Assembly: GCA_029204225.1 (NCBI GenBank)
Contig: CM055093.1
Coordinates: forward strand, 27,501,566-27,565,565
DNA from: Diphasiastrum complanatum
Lineage: Eukaryota; Streptophyta; Lycopodiopsida; Lycopodiales; Lycopodiaceae
DNA: 64,000 bases
Direction: 5' to 3'
The notes beneath the pieces are model-generated. The model saw only the letters and a program-made list of their open reading frames with translations, made no database searches and was not told the origin of the DNA. Both the position numbers and the translations under genes were made by a program. Below, piece after piece: positions 52,400 to 64,000 of this stretch (positions are counted from its first letter, which is position 1; the number at the start of each line of letters is the position of its first letter).

Positions 52400-55300
52400 G
52401 ACTAGCAGGACCATGCAAGTACCCAAAAGTATAGATATTTGATCTAATAGCATGACGTCAGTAGATACACTCTAGGTCGTGGCTAATCTGCCACTCTTGT
52501 AATTCATGATTAGCTGTACATGTTTAATCACTCTAATCTAGGAGTTACACAACATGACTGTATACCTTCTGGATGATACTTGACATAGACAAGAAGTAGT
52601 CTAATGCTAGTAAGCATGAAGATGAAAAATACAGAACAGAAGTCCGCTTGCGAGCGAGGCAAGTTTCTGCATAGGATCTGTAGATCCACAAGTCCGTTAG
52701 TAAGCGAGACATTTATCATCACCATTCCATTAAACCCTATGAAAATAATTAAGTATATATTTATGATTCGTCAATCATAAATATTTAGATTTATATGATT
52801 CGTCAATCATAATTTTCTGGAATCCAAAACCATACTTAATCATTTACAATATACTGGAGTATATGTCCACATAACTCAGAAAAAGTAAAAATTATTCCAA
52901 AATCTTTCCACTGAGAAAATACTACGTTTAGGAATATTCTTCAAATAAAATCCTTTAACTGAAGTGCAAGATTCAAGGTTTATGAACCACTGGTAATTAA
53001 AGACTGAACGCATACCAAAATGACAATCATCTTCAACTACAAAAACTTTGGATTACAATTATCAATTCAGTTATTATTCTTGGATCCATTATGATTATTT
53101 ATCCAATTGAACTCTTTGGAATACAATTACTAATGAGTTGAGTCCCTTCCTTAACTAAGGAATACTCTATCCCAAGAATACTGTATATCCAATGCACATA
53201 ATTTTAGCTGATGAACCCAAATGATTTACTAATCATGCGTCTTACAAGCAATATAATTCAAAACCATCAGTTCTCGGTGAATCCACATCACACTGATAGT
53301 TTTACCAATTAACTTCATCCTGGAGTAATCAACTATACAAGTTAATTGTCAATGATTCAAAAATCTCAAATGTCTAGGTGAAAATCTCAATTATACTAGT
53401 ATGACACCACATTTAGTCCTCATCCAAATCATTTATAAGTTAATCCATAAATCTCCAATCCAAAGATTTGTTAACTCTGCAAGTATCTGTCAAAAACAAT
53501 ACTCGATCACATGTTTATATTCACTGACTAGGTTAAGTGCACCAAATAACTCTAGTAATCAGGAATACATAGTAGATTCATACAAGATTAATCGTGCACA
53601 TATGTGAATAATCTGACTATGACCCACTACATAAACACATTCTTAACTGGCAGATTTCTCCAGAACCCACTTAGATTACTCACATATCTCATGAGATCTT
53701 GTAACTCAGCTACAAAAGATTTTCTATTTCTCATGAGTAACTAACATCTCCAGAAAATCTCTGAGACGAATTACATTCAATCTCAATAGTTTTCCAATCC
53801 AACTTACCTCTAATTACATAATTTCATCCACTCAATCAACCCCTCTCTGATGCTAGTACTCAAACTAAGATTAGGTCGATCCAATTCAGAACTCTCTGAC
53901 TTAACTTCTGATCAAACTTACTTCTATTCCAACCAAAATGAAACTAGTAATCTTTGAACATTCACTTTACTACTTATAGATAATGATTCAACTTTCAAAC
54001 CTGCTCTAGATCCAGATTGTGCATACAATCCCTAGAGAATTTCTTTTATTCAAAAAGTTCCAATTAGGTATCTTACTCTGAATTTATCTGAAATTACTTT
54101 CAGATCAAACTTCATTTTTATACCACAGTTGGTTCTTTTCCGAAAACTATGCAACCCCCAGATTCCCAAATAGAATTTTATCCCATCACTTCACCCCTCT
54201 AGGCTTTTAAGGAAATTATCAATTTCCATAAAAGTTAATTTAAAAGATGATATATGAAAATATCCAAAACACATGAAAAAGTCGGTAATAAGTGCATTCC
54301 ACAAAAGGATTCACTCTATTAAAACATGACTTTTTCTTCATATATTTTCAACCCGAGTGACAGACTACCATTCTATCGCAATCCATTTATGCAAAAAGAG
54401 ATATTTTTGGTTTAAGAAATTGAAACATTTTAACCTTAGAATTTATCTAAATTCCAAGTCTATTCACACAAGTAGTAATTTATATGACATAACAGTCTTT
54501 CAAAAGAATAACTTCATGTTGGAAAGAATTCATATAAACTAGTCTGCTGTCTAATATTCAAGAAATTATTAAGAAGTAAAGGTTTAATTAAACAAGCGAG
54601 AAATAGGTTTGAGGGCCTCTGATTTTGTAAATAATGAGATACTGCATTGGGATCTAGATTAAATCTCAAAATTTTCCAAAATACCCCACATTTGATTGAA
54701 TGGTTTTTTTCTTTCCCATATCACGACTAGGTAATAAAACACACCATTGATCATCAAATCTTTACAGTCCTAGAATTTTCTTTCCAAAATTACTGATGTC
54801 CCATACCATCAACTTTTTCTTCCAAAAAATCCTTAACCGCCTTATCTGATATGCTAGAGATTCATTGATCATCTAGTTGTCCTATAATCACTATAGGATA
54901 TTATCTTTTGTTCCCAAATACTGGAGAATCCATTTATTTGGATGGTTGTTAGCCTATCAGATGGATACCACAAATCCACACCTGATTCTTGTGATTTAGA
55001 CAGAAGAATTAACATGGTTCAACACTACATTCTGATCCTTAAAGATTAATGATAAGTTTCAAATCCTCCTGGATCCAAGAGCATCAACTCTAGAGACAAG
55101 CTTCTATCAACTAACAGATTCAATGTAATCCATATATCAGATTCTACTTCTAACATCACAATTGACATCCAAAACTGCGGATAACTCAATGGTCACAAAG
55201 ATATTAGTTATGAATTCAACTAAATGAATTCTATCCAGGAAATCAACAACCAATATTAAGCAATTATTTGTTGGGATTTACCTAAAATCCTAACTGCGAA

Positions 55301-57289
55301 ATACATTTCCCAATCACACTTACTACCTCTGATGTCCACTCTTCTTCCCTCCTCAAGATTTTCAGTTCCCTGAAAATCTTTCAGCTAAGGTATCAAGAAG
55401 ACGTAATGACGTTAGTAAATGTTTAAAAATCAATTATTGTAGGAAAAAGTTTGAAACAATTCCATTTCTATCCTATACCTGGGCTAAATAACTTATACAT
55501 AAAAAACCATCTACTAGTATGAAAAAACACTACGAGTCTGATCTTTTGAATGTAATTCACTATAGGATTTAACTGGAAACGAAATCAGTTTTTTTTAATT
55601 CCTATTATTACAAATTTTCCAATAAAATTGGACTGTTCACCCTTTTCACTTACTGGCTTAAGAAGTATTTCGTTAAAATTATCTGTAATTAATGGGAATC
55701 TAAGATTTAGATTCGGGTATTCTCTACACTGTATTCACCTCAAATAATATTGTTGAATAAAGAATTACCTCAAATACTTTGAATTTTCCACCATTAATTA
55801 TTTAACAAGTATCTCAAAAGCTTTGGTTTGTTCAATTTTAATGATCAAAATCATCAAAACCACAGTAACCAATTGATCGGTGTTCCACCGATTTGAAAAG
55901 GAGAAAATCGAAAAAAACACAATTTAACTCCATTTACTGGGAGTACCAATACTCCAGAGTTAAATGGTTTAAATAGCATTGTACCAAGGAATCGAATTTT
56001 TAAACTGGGTATATGCCTAAGAATCGTACCACTCCCTTCATTCCGTCAAGATCGGCTTTGAAAAAGTTTCCACTGGAGACCGATTAATACTGCCTGACCA
56101 CGAATATAATGGTATTAAGGTTCCACACAATTATGGGCTTACCGGTAGCTGTTGATGTAAGCAATTAATTATCAAATAAGGTTTTAATACATGCATATTA
56201 TTCCTAGGAAAATCCCTGTTCCGGGAAACAATATCTAACCCAAGGTTTAAATTTTGAAAACTAAGCACCAGGAATCCAAAATTCCACTAACTGGGTGCTA
56301 GTAACTTGAGTGCAACAACTTCACATTGAGGATTCATTTGCTATCAACTATGATTTCAACCAGAAATCCTATAGCTTTGTAAAGCTTCTACGCAGATCAA
56401 CAGGGCGAATCCCATGTTCTAAAGAATGCATTGCTGGTCACAGGATGGCAAGCTACCCATCAGCTTCTCGCACTACTCCTACCATCTGTTCATGCTACCA
56501 CTACCCAGATGCAGGTTTCCAGATCTTTAAAACTGATTCAACCCTTCTCATCCCAAGTGCGAGCTGGTTCAGCTGTTAACTAGGTTCTGTCAGCTGATCC
56601 AACGACCAAAGGACTAGAAAAAGGAGATTATCCGAGTTACAACTCTTCACAGAGGCAGTGAGGACCAATCACACAAAGGTTTTATAGGGTTTTATCAGCA
56701 TGCACACATTTTCCAATTCCAAATCTTCTTTTCTAGAGAATCAACAATTTACAAATCCATTCCATGGTTTCAGTTTCCAGTTTGCATAAAATACAAGAGG
56801 ATTAGTCAAATAAAACCTTAATTTCTCACATGCAGACCAAAAAATTTAAGATTTCCAATAGCTATCAGTTTATTTATGTAGGATAAATTGATTCCATGTC
56901 AATCTATCAATAAACCTCTTGCTGCCCAATCTAAATCAAACTGTCCAAACCATTATGGACTCATGCAAATCACTCATCTTAAAAAATAGATTTGAACAAG
57001 AAAGTGGATCTACTCAAGCAGATCATTCTACTTCAAATGGAAAATTTTCAAGGCTTCAGAAAATAAGAATGAATTCCACACTAATTCACAGCATCTCTAA
57101 CAAAAACAAACAAGGAGAAGAGAACTCTACCACCAAGTTTGAAAAGCATGCTCAAAATAAGAATTAGTGAATCCAAACCCAATTTTCCCTTGAAAAAACA
57201 CCACTCCATCTGGGATGTAATTCCAAGTGCTTTGAACTTTCAAATCAATGTAGGCTTGTCTCTCTCCCATCCATGACCACATCTTAGTC
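52400..57289. other. Large AT-rich segment without genes, possible non-coding element interior
   Basis: Nearly 4.9 kb with only short frames. It ends at a minus-strand PBS (57290-57303), so it may be the interior of a large non-coding LTR derivative read right to left. Hairpin-forming ATGATT-CGTC-AATCAT occurs twice near 52757-52817. No LTR partner is seen. Confidence 0.45.
52757..52784. repeat. Perfect hairpin: 12-bp stem, 4-base loop
   Basis: ATATTTATGATT, loop CGTC, AATCATAAATAT. A second copy with a 7-bp stem and the same loop lies at about 52793-52812. Confidence 0.85.
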
Positions 57290-57303
57290 GGGCTCTGATA
57301 CCA
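57290..57303 (-). other. Primer-binding site on the minus strand
   Basis: Reads TGGTATCAGAGCCC on the minus strand. The adjoining LTR would lie above 57304 but is cut at about 57465 by Copia B. Confidence 0.75.
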
Positions 57304-57464
57304 ATATAAAGACCATAAAGGATTTCCCCTAAGATGAGGATAGGAAACGCAATAGAAGAGACTATGGAGCCAAACTGCCCAACCAATCCTGGATCAAACC
57401 TGGATCTAGCCCCCAAGCCATGCCATGTGAAGCAAGAGGAGAAAAGAAAAATTGGTAACCTAAA

Positions 57465-59655
57465 CCGAATATGTCGACGACGGCTTGAAGACATTCTGTT
57501 CGTGCCTACACTACAACAAGACTTGCTTTATGTGGCAAGAATAGCAGATGCAGGGATGTGTGTGACAATTTCTAACGAAGCATGCAACGTGGTTGACGCC
57601 AGTACCAGTACCCTGATCACTCAAGGCAGAAGAAAAGGTAATCTATATCACCTGAAGGTACGCCTACTTGCAGATCAGGTGTATCAGAGTCATGATGCTT
57701 CGCCAGACACTCTGTGGCACAAGAGACTATGCCACATGAACTCAATGGCACTTTACCAAGCAAGCCATCATGGAGCGATAACAGGGGTCACCATCTCGAA
57801 TGCAACTAGTTCGACCACTTGTGATGCATGTTTGAAGCTAAAGATGTCGCGCATTCCATTCATCAAAGACTCATACAGAACGACCAAGATTCTGGAGTTA
57901 GTGCATTCTGACATCTGTGGGCCTTTCAATGTGATCTTAGTAGGAGGCTCAAAGTATTGCATAACCTTCATTGATGATTATAGTAAATCTACCAGTGTAC
58001 TTTATTCAGAATAAATCTGAAGCACTTGATAAATTCATAGAGTATGTGAATTGGACTGAGAGATGTACAGGCAACAAAGCGAAGCAGATCAGGATAGATC
58101 GAAGTGGAAAATACATTTTGAATCACTTCACTGACTTCTGCAATGATTGTGGCATCATTCACAAAAGAACTGTAGCCTACACACCGCAACACAATGATGT
58201 TTCAGAGAGAAAGAATAGGACCCTGATGGAAGCTACCAGATGCATGATGGCCTACTCGAAGGCTCCAAGGGTATTGTGGGCTGAAGTAGTAGCTACAGCT
58301 GCATACATCCAGAATAGGACAGAGATGTCTGGTGTCCCTCACATGACACCACATGAGTTATGGTGGGGTAGAAAGCCCAACCTGTCTCACATCAGAATCT
58401 TTGGTTGTGTAGCTTATGCACATATTCTTGATAAGCTTCGAAAGAAGCTTGATGAGAAAGCTGAACATGGATTTTTGGTAGGTTATGACAACAATTCATC
58501 ATACTACAAAGTCTACATGCTAGACACGAACACTGTGAAGACAGTGAGGGATGTCAGATTTGATGAGAGCATAAGATGGCCAATGACGATCCTGTCAGCT
58601 ATGAAATTTTGGAGAGACGGTACTATTACCTATTGTCAGTGATAGAGGAAGCAGAAGACGAACACGAAAAACAAGATTTTTGAGTCGCTTTTCATTCGAG
58701 TGACGAATATGAAAATGAAAGATTCGAGAGGCAGCCTACTGCTACGGTACCTATAAACTAGAATGGTTCCGGACCTAGCAGAGAAGACAAAGACAAAGGC
58801 ATTGTTATCCCAAGAGGATCTCCTAGAAGGTCGACAAGACCACAAAGAGCGCCAGCAAGATACGTGCCAAGAACTTCCACTTCTACATCAGAAGAGTTCT
58901 ATGAATTCAATGACGAACTACAGACTTTCAAGGAAGCAATTGAATGTCCAGAGAAGGACAAGTGGATCCAAGCCATGAACGAAAAAATGGAGTCCATGAG
59001 GAAGAACCAGGCATGGACGTTGCAGTCATTACCACATCAGCGCACGACTATCAAATGCAAATGGATTTGTAGGCTCAAGTATGGACCGGATGGGGATGTC
59101 TCAAAATACAAGGCAAGACTGGTAGCAAAGGGATTTTCTCAAAGATATGGTATTGACTACTCTGAAACCTTCTTTCCAATCATCAATCATTCATCCCTAC
59201 ATCTATTATTTGCATATGCAGTTGCTTATGACCTTAGGGTCCACATTGTGGACGAGAAGACAACCTTCTTGCATGGCGAGCTAGACGAAGAGGTCTATAT
59301 GGATCAACCCCCAGGATATGTCTCAAATTCAGTTCCTGATTATGCATGCAGAATGCATAGAAGTATCTACGGTCTGAAACAATCAGCTCGACAATGGTAC
59401 AAAAGGAAGGATAAAGCCCTGAAATTATTAGGATTCAAGCCACTGTTGGCTGATTCCAATGTGTACATTAGAGTCACACATGGGAAAATCGTCATTGTGG
59501 CTGTATATGTGGATGACACTCTGATACTTCGCAAGAGTGAGCAGTTCATTGCTGAAGTGAAGGAAGACATCTTGAAACACTTCGAGATCGTGGATCTGGG
59601 AGAAGCCAGGTGCTACCTCGGCTTGCATATTGAAAGGGACTATGAGGGAGGTAAG
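57465..59655 (+). pseudogene. Copia B-type polyprotein (protease end to RT), second copy
   Basis: LEDILFVPTLQQDLLYVARI, the pre-integrase LWHKRLCHMNSMALYQASHH, CDACLKLKMSRIPF, HSDICG and TFIDDYSKSTSV, then a shift near 58000. Next come IRIDRSGKYILNHFTDFCND, YTPQHNDVSERKNRTLMEAT and ELWWGRKPNLSHIRIFGC. After another break RT follows: KWIQAMNEKMESMRKNQAWT, YKARLVAKGFSQRYGIDYSE, SIYGLKQSARQWYKRKD and the intact catalytic VYVDDTLIL. It is cut at 59655 (LGLHIERDYEGG) by the LTR of another Copia. Confidence 0.9.
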
Positions 59656-60382
59656 TGTGAAGATTATTAAAATATTATCTTTCAATCTCAAGTTTGGGGC
59701 CATGTCCATGCTTATTTCCATTATATTTCATGTTGTACATAAAAGGTATGTGAATTGAGCACATAACCTTCTAGTATAGGTCGGATTTGAGTTAGGTAGG
59801 TTCAATTTTGATGACATGCAGTAGTTTAGATACCATGCAAAGTCATACTGTATGCATGCAAGCCACATGCAATCAGTGCATGCAACATGCAAAGTGATTT
59901 ATGTGATCTACACATGTCTAGGAAGTTTTATGAGTTGACATGCAGTACATGCAATATCCATGCATACAGTTACACATGTGGATCTCTCGTAGGTGAGTTA
60001 GTTCGGTTAAGTGGACTTTCCATGCAACTCCACTGTAGGAATTTGAATCTCTCTCATGTAGGAAAAGCTTGGCATGTTTTGCCATATTGTGAATGATGAG
60101 ATTTTGGTGTTTTGGACTCATTCTCTCTCTACTCGAGTTTTTTATGATTGATTTTCTCTCTCTACCGGTGAGCAGCCCCTTTTTCTCATATTGAGCACTT
60201 AGAATTATTTCTGACATCTATTTCTCATAGTGAGAAGTTAGATTTTTTCATCAGATGTATGCCATTGTGCTCTTGTCTTAGATTTTTCATGCATACTGTT
60301 CTTTGATCAATCTTGTGCAATCACAACATCTCAGTAAGATCCTGTAGGGTGTGGTGAATTCACATGTTCTAAAAACTTCACA
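59656..60382 (+). repeat. 5' LTR of Copia F
   Basis: 727 bp, TGTGAAGATTATT...AAAAACTTCACA. The PBS TGGTATCAGAGC follows at 60383-60394. It is inserted in the RT gene of the preceding Copia. CACATG words are frequent (59907, 59970), and many TGCATGCA/CATGCA words lie in 59820-59960. Confidence 0.88.
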
Positions 60383-60394
60383 TGGTATCAGAGC

Positions 60395-61151
60395 TTCATG
60401 CTTTGAAGAGGTGAGGGTGTATACATCAGATCTTCAGTGCTTTTGCTTGCAGGAATTCGGATTTGAAGAGGAATTCAAACTTGATGAGAGACAAGATATT
60501 TGTAGACCATAAGTGGATCAAAACGAGTTGATCTGCTCCAGCGGAACCTGTATGGACAGAGAGCTCACACGTGTGAAATCAACTCTCATCAATGAGTGCT
60601 ACTTCTCAAGATTTGAACCAAATTTGATGTCCTATAGCTTGTTAGATAGGTATTGAAGAGTCAAATGTGTTGCTCGAGTTTCTAAACAAATTTGATTTGT
60701 TTTTAGAAGAGTTTTAGACAATCGGAGAGCTTGAGAAGTATTCAACTTGTGGGATATGCCAAAGTGAGCACACATCTGTCTTTTTCACCAATTTCATCAT
60801 TTTTCACTGTCAATTAAGAAAAGTTGGATAGAAGTGAGTGTTCTGAGGTCTTAGACTTTTCATTTCACACATATTACTGTGTTTGAGTTGAAAGTAAGTT
60901 CCTAGAGAGTTTTTCAGTACTTTGAAACTCGTGGGAGAGATAGACTTCTTACTTGCATGTGCTTCTTCTTTGTGACTGAAGCAAGATCCAAATTCAAGAT
61001 AGATTGATTTTCTGGGTTGAGAATTTGTTCTCGCATTTGTTACTAGATTTCATAGGGTGGATCAATATCAGTGTTAGATCCTAGAGTGAGATAGTAAGCA
61101 ACATCCTTTCAACTCCTTTTTTAGTCATTACTAGAAGTTATCATTGAGAAG
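60395..61151 (+). other. Leader of Copia F
   Basis: 757 bp without a gene. The palindrome TCACACGTGTGA lies near 60567. Confidence 0.6.
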
Positions 61152-61423
61152 ATGTCTTCAACTGGTTCACATTTCTTGGAGCATAGTGAGAGATTAAGAT
61201 CTTCCAATTATGCAATGTGGAAGATCAGAATGGAATCATTATTGATTCTACAAGATGTAATGGATATTGGAACCTGCTGCACTAAAGAAGTTGCAACATT
61301 TCACAAAAGAATCAGAATTTCCCTTTATTTTATAAAAAAGAATGTAACCAATGAAGTGTCAAGAGAAATCAGTTTATGTACTCAAAAAACAATCTATGAA
61401 ATCAAGAATACTTCTACACTCTA
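61152..61423 (+). pseudogene. Copia F gag N-terminus
   Basis: ATG 61152, SERLRSSNYAMWKIRMESLL, ILQDVMDIG and YFIKKNVTNEVSREISLC, closely similar to the copia-1 gag at 11630. A stop at 61421 coincides with the junction to the LTR at 61430, so all of pol is missing. Confidence 0.85.
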
Positions 61424-61429
61424 ATACCC

Positions 61430-62773
61430 TGATAGGACAAGGGAGATAGAAGAACGTGAACGGGAAGAGAGCATGAACATTGCGGAATAGCTCTCCCGTT
61501 CTAATCAGTTGTTAGGTGCAAAAACAATCTAATAGATAGCTTATGCTAAATGTAATCACAGCTTCAAGTGTTCTAATTTCCCAACAGGATCTTAGAAATT
61601 AATTCATACTCTAAAATAAGAGTACAGTTCACCGAAGAGATTAGAGATGGTTTGTGTGTGGTGCTACTGAAATCAGATTCAATGTGAAATATAGTTCTGA
61701 AATAAATGGAAGACTAGTATGATATCAATAGTTCCTCAAGCGTCAAAGACGACCATCGTCTGATCAGAAACTGAGAAGTCTTGGACGTCCGTGTTCTGAT
61801 CAGAGTGAGTAAACAAGCGCGATCAAACAGCATTAAAAGTGCATTCAATCACAACATGTCTTCATCTACATTGTACACAAATAAAAACAAGGTGCTGCTA
61901 TATTACACTGAAGTACAATACAAATAGCAATTACAACAAAAAATGATGGCATAATCAGGAGGCTCAAAAATGCGTCTCATGGACGGAGTAACCCATAATC
62001 TGTGCTTAGATGATCTATTTATAGACTTCATCAGTGTATTAATTACATTGAATTCTTGTCACCTAATTAGGAAAGCCATTGTAGTTGGAAGTACATGGCT
62101 TCTATGACAACTGTACACAGTATATGTACGGTCAATAATTTAGCATCGTTGACGCGGACGAGGTCGTCGATGGAACATTCCTCATTTATTTGAGACGACC
62201 TTTGGGATTTTCCCTCTCGTCGCATTTTTCGCAAGAAGCCGAAGGTGCCCTAAAAAGGACGATGTCTTTAGAATAGCTTAACGCATGAAAATAGATGAGC
62301 TTTGAGAATTTTCTCTCTCTTCGTATTTTTTGCAAAGACCCGAAGGTGTGTTAAAAATAGTTAAGCTTTTGAACTATGCAAGTGTCGCATTTCGCGAAAA
62401 TGTGAAAAAGCCAAAGCTGTTGAAAACATAGTGTATTTCTGCAGACTATTGAAAAAGTAATGTATTTCTGCATACTTGTTTTAAATGCAAGTTTTATGGA
62501 AGTCGTTGAAGATGGCCAAGTCTTAAATGACTTCAAGTTATTAAACTTGACATCTGAACTTTGAAATCATGACAGCCAGAAGCCCGTTGTAAACGTTCTT
62601 CAAATAAATTGGCTGTCTAAGTTTGTGATTCCTGCAAGTATCAAATGAGCAGAAATAGAACCAAAGTTAGTTTCACTTGACCCTAGATCAATGATCAATA
62701 AACATGCAGGAAGAATTATGAAATAGAAATTAGTCCTTCATCAAGGAGACAAGTGTGGGCTTAATTTCCAACA
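61430..62773 (-). repeat. Copia LTR, family G
   Basis: On the minus strand it starts TGTTGGAAATTAAGCCCAC at 62773 and ends CCTATCA at 61430, followed by a PBS-like GGGTATTAGAG (61418-61429). Part of it (62205-62660) matches 34050-34560. Confidence 0.75.
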
Positions 62774-62862
62774 AGCGCTTACTAGGATAAAGTATCATAA
62801 GTTCTTCAACATGCTGAACCTGACAAAGATTCTGAGGCACCAACTGTGACCTTAAGGGAGAC
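62774..62862 (+). pseudogene. Copia 3' end with polypurine tract
   Basis: 89 bp containing a short coding tail (KYHKFFNMLNLTKILRHQL*) and the purine tract TTAAGGGAGAC before the LTR start at 62863. Confidence 0.6.
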
Positions 62863-62982
62863 TGTTGGAAATTAAGTCCACAATTGTCTTCTTGGTGAAT
62901 GACTAATTTCTATTTCAAAATTCTTCCTGCACGTTTATTGATCGTTCATCTAGGATTAGGTGAAACCAACTTTGGTTCTACG
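62863..62982 (+). repeat. Start of a second LTR G, opposite orientation, cut by LTR C
   Basis: TGTTGGAAATTAAGTCCAC onward is the reverse complement of 62655-62773 with scattered differences. It ends with CTACG (62978-62982), where LTR C begins. Confidence 0.85.
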
Positions 62983-64000
62983 TGTTGGAGAAAGAGGGTG
63001 TATCGTGTGTGAGAAACGAAAAATAGCTCTAAAACGAAAACAAACACGAAAAGAAACGAAACACAAACGAGAAAACGAACTCGAATGGAAAGTGTTCGTG
63101 CGCAGCGGAGTGAGCTATATGACTCTTTCCCTAAGTATGACTATGCCTATTAGAGACCAATAGGGCATTAGTGATAGAAATCACGGCCGCTCTGATTTCA
63201 TAGCCAAACGTTAATTGAACACCAGAAGAATAACCTTTCGCAAACAGCTAGACAAATTGTTTGTCGCGAAGGATTCGCGAAAAGAGAGACTAAGCTCGAC
63301 TGATAATTAGTCGCGAACGATTAAGGAAAGACAAGACTAAATATTAGTCGTCTACGAACTGATTACCAAATTGAACAGCTAGAAAAGTCAGATAGAATAA
63401 AAACAAGCACAACAATACTGACACAGATCTAAACGCAAAACCAATAGTTGTTATGAGATTAAATATATCAAATATACATGTCAATAATGCGGTAGAGAAC
63501 AAGACAATAGCGGGTGAAACCACATGCTCTACAAAGCTAATTCAATTGGTAAAGGAATGAAACATTATTATTGACAATAAAGAATCAATGCACAGGGCAT
63601 CTACTTCATCTATCTTTGATAAGATTCTGATGTTAAATTTACACACACTTGATCTTCAATCTCTTAATCAGCGATCAGATTGATCAATCTGAATATGCAA
63701 ATGGCATTCAATATATATACACAATGTTACAGGTGTGCAGATGGAAAAAAGTACAAGGTGGATGTGTTGTCTGTAGGAGATCGTGGGTGGCTGCAGTCGT
63801 TGTCCATTCTGTTAGCGCAGCTGCATGGGGTGAGCATGAAAAGGGTGCGACGTCAGTCTTTGCTGAAGTGAACGTTGGTGAAGATGCGAAAAATGCGTCA
63901 CTCTGACGAATTGCCTTAGGATTTGATTTACAAGGTGCTTTTGCTTTCTGGGACACCTTCGGCATTTTGTAAGACGGTGTCATCTTTTTTGCCTGTCACC
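62983..64000 (-). repeat. LTR C, reverse orientation, running off the window
   Basis: The reverse complement of 34564-35661 starting from its 3' end (TGTTGGAGAAAGAGGG...). It includes the roughly 48 bp missing from the 34.6-kb copy. Long frames within (for example 63649-63906) are LTR sequence, not genes. Confidence 0.92.

Noticed and set aside
63649-63983. Frames of 85-91 codons on both strands
   Set aside because: They lie wholly inside LTR C. The same frames do not survive in the copies at 34.8 and 46.1 kb.

Overview
This is a stretch of land-plant nuclear genome made almost entirely of nested, mostly degenerate LTR retrotransposons. Two features make it a plant: a three-exon early light-induced protein (ELIP) gene, and plant-type primer-binding sites (TGGTATCAGAGC for Copia elements, TGGCGCCGTT-like for Ty3/Gypsy elements). 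The density and age of the nested elements suggest a very large genome such as a fern, lycophyte or gymnosperm. That placement is inference; the sequence alone does not fix the species.

Layout. (1) 1 to about 18.9 kb is one large Ty3/Gypsy element on the minus strand. Read from right to left it has a 5' LTR starting at 17874, a PBS, a 25-bp minisatellite, gag, pol, a second block of the same minisatellite, and an unidentified ORF running off the left edge. It carries two nested elements. One is a complete 5.3-kb non-autonomous Copia-like element (2917-8205) with identical-length LTRs and a TTATG target duplication. The other is a Copia element (10384 to about 15.7 kb) which itself carries a solo LTR (12490-13171). 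A later inversion (about 14130-15715) cut through both the Copia integrase and the Gypsy gag. (2) 19.7-20.9 kb is a Gypsy gag remnant. (3) 22136-23120 (minus) is the ELIP gene, the only intact host gene seen; a small Copia derivative lies just upstream of it. (4) About 24085-30770 (minus) holds coding pieces of an unidentified host-like gene, split by a complete 5.9-kb Gypsy derivative (24386-30269, GAAGG target duplication). That derivative has gag and protease but no reverse transcriptase or integrase; in their place is an unidentified 3' coding region. (5) 30.8-34.6 kb is a chimeric minus-strand Copia. (6) 34564-46911 is a composite Copia region with about 1.1-kb LTRs at both ends, containing a tandem duplication and a second Copia family. 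(7) 47.5-52.4 kb holds further LTR/PBS segments, a Gypsy gag and a minus-strand coiled-coil remnant. (8) 52.4-57.3 kb is about 5 kb of AT-rich DNA with no recognisable genes. (9) 57.4-64 kb holds a third Copia body, another Copia 5' end, and an inverted arrangement of two LTR families.

Gene content therefore divides into one probably functional photoprotection gene, one disrupted host-like gene, and many transposon genes that are almost all broken by stops and frameshifts. The most unusual items are the unidentified ORFs in the 3' position of three LTR elements (1-1294, 3886-5390, about 28.2-29.4 kb), the minisatellite shared between the two ends of the large Gypsy element, repeated palindromic CACACGTGTG sites in several LTR families, and two inversions that can be read from element junctions.
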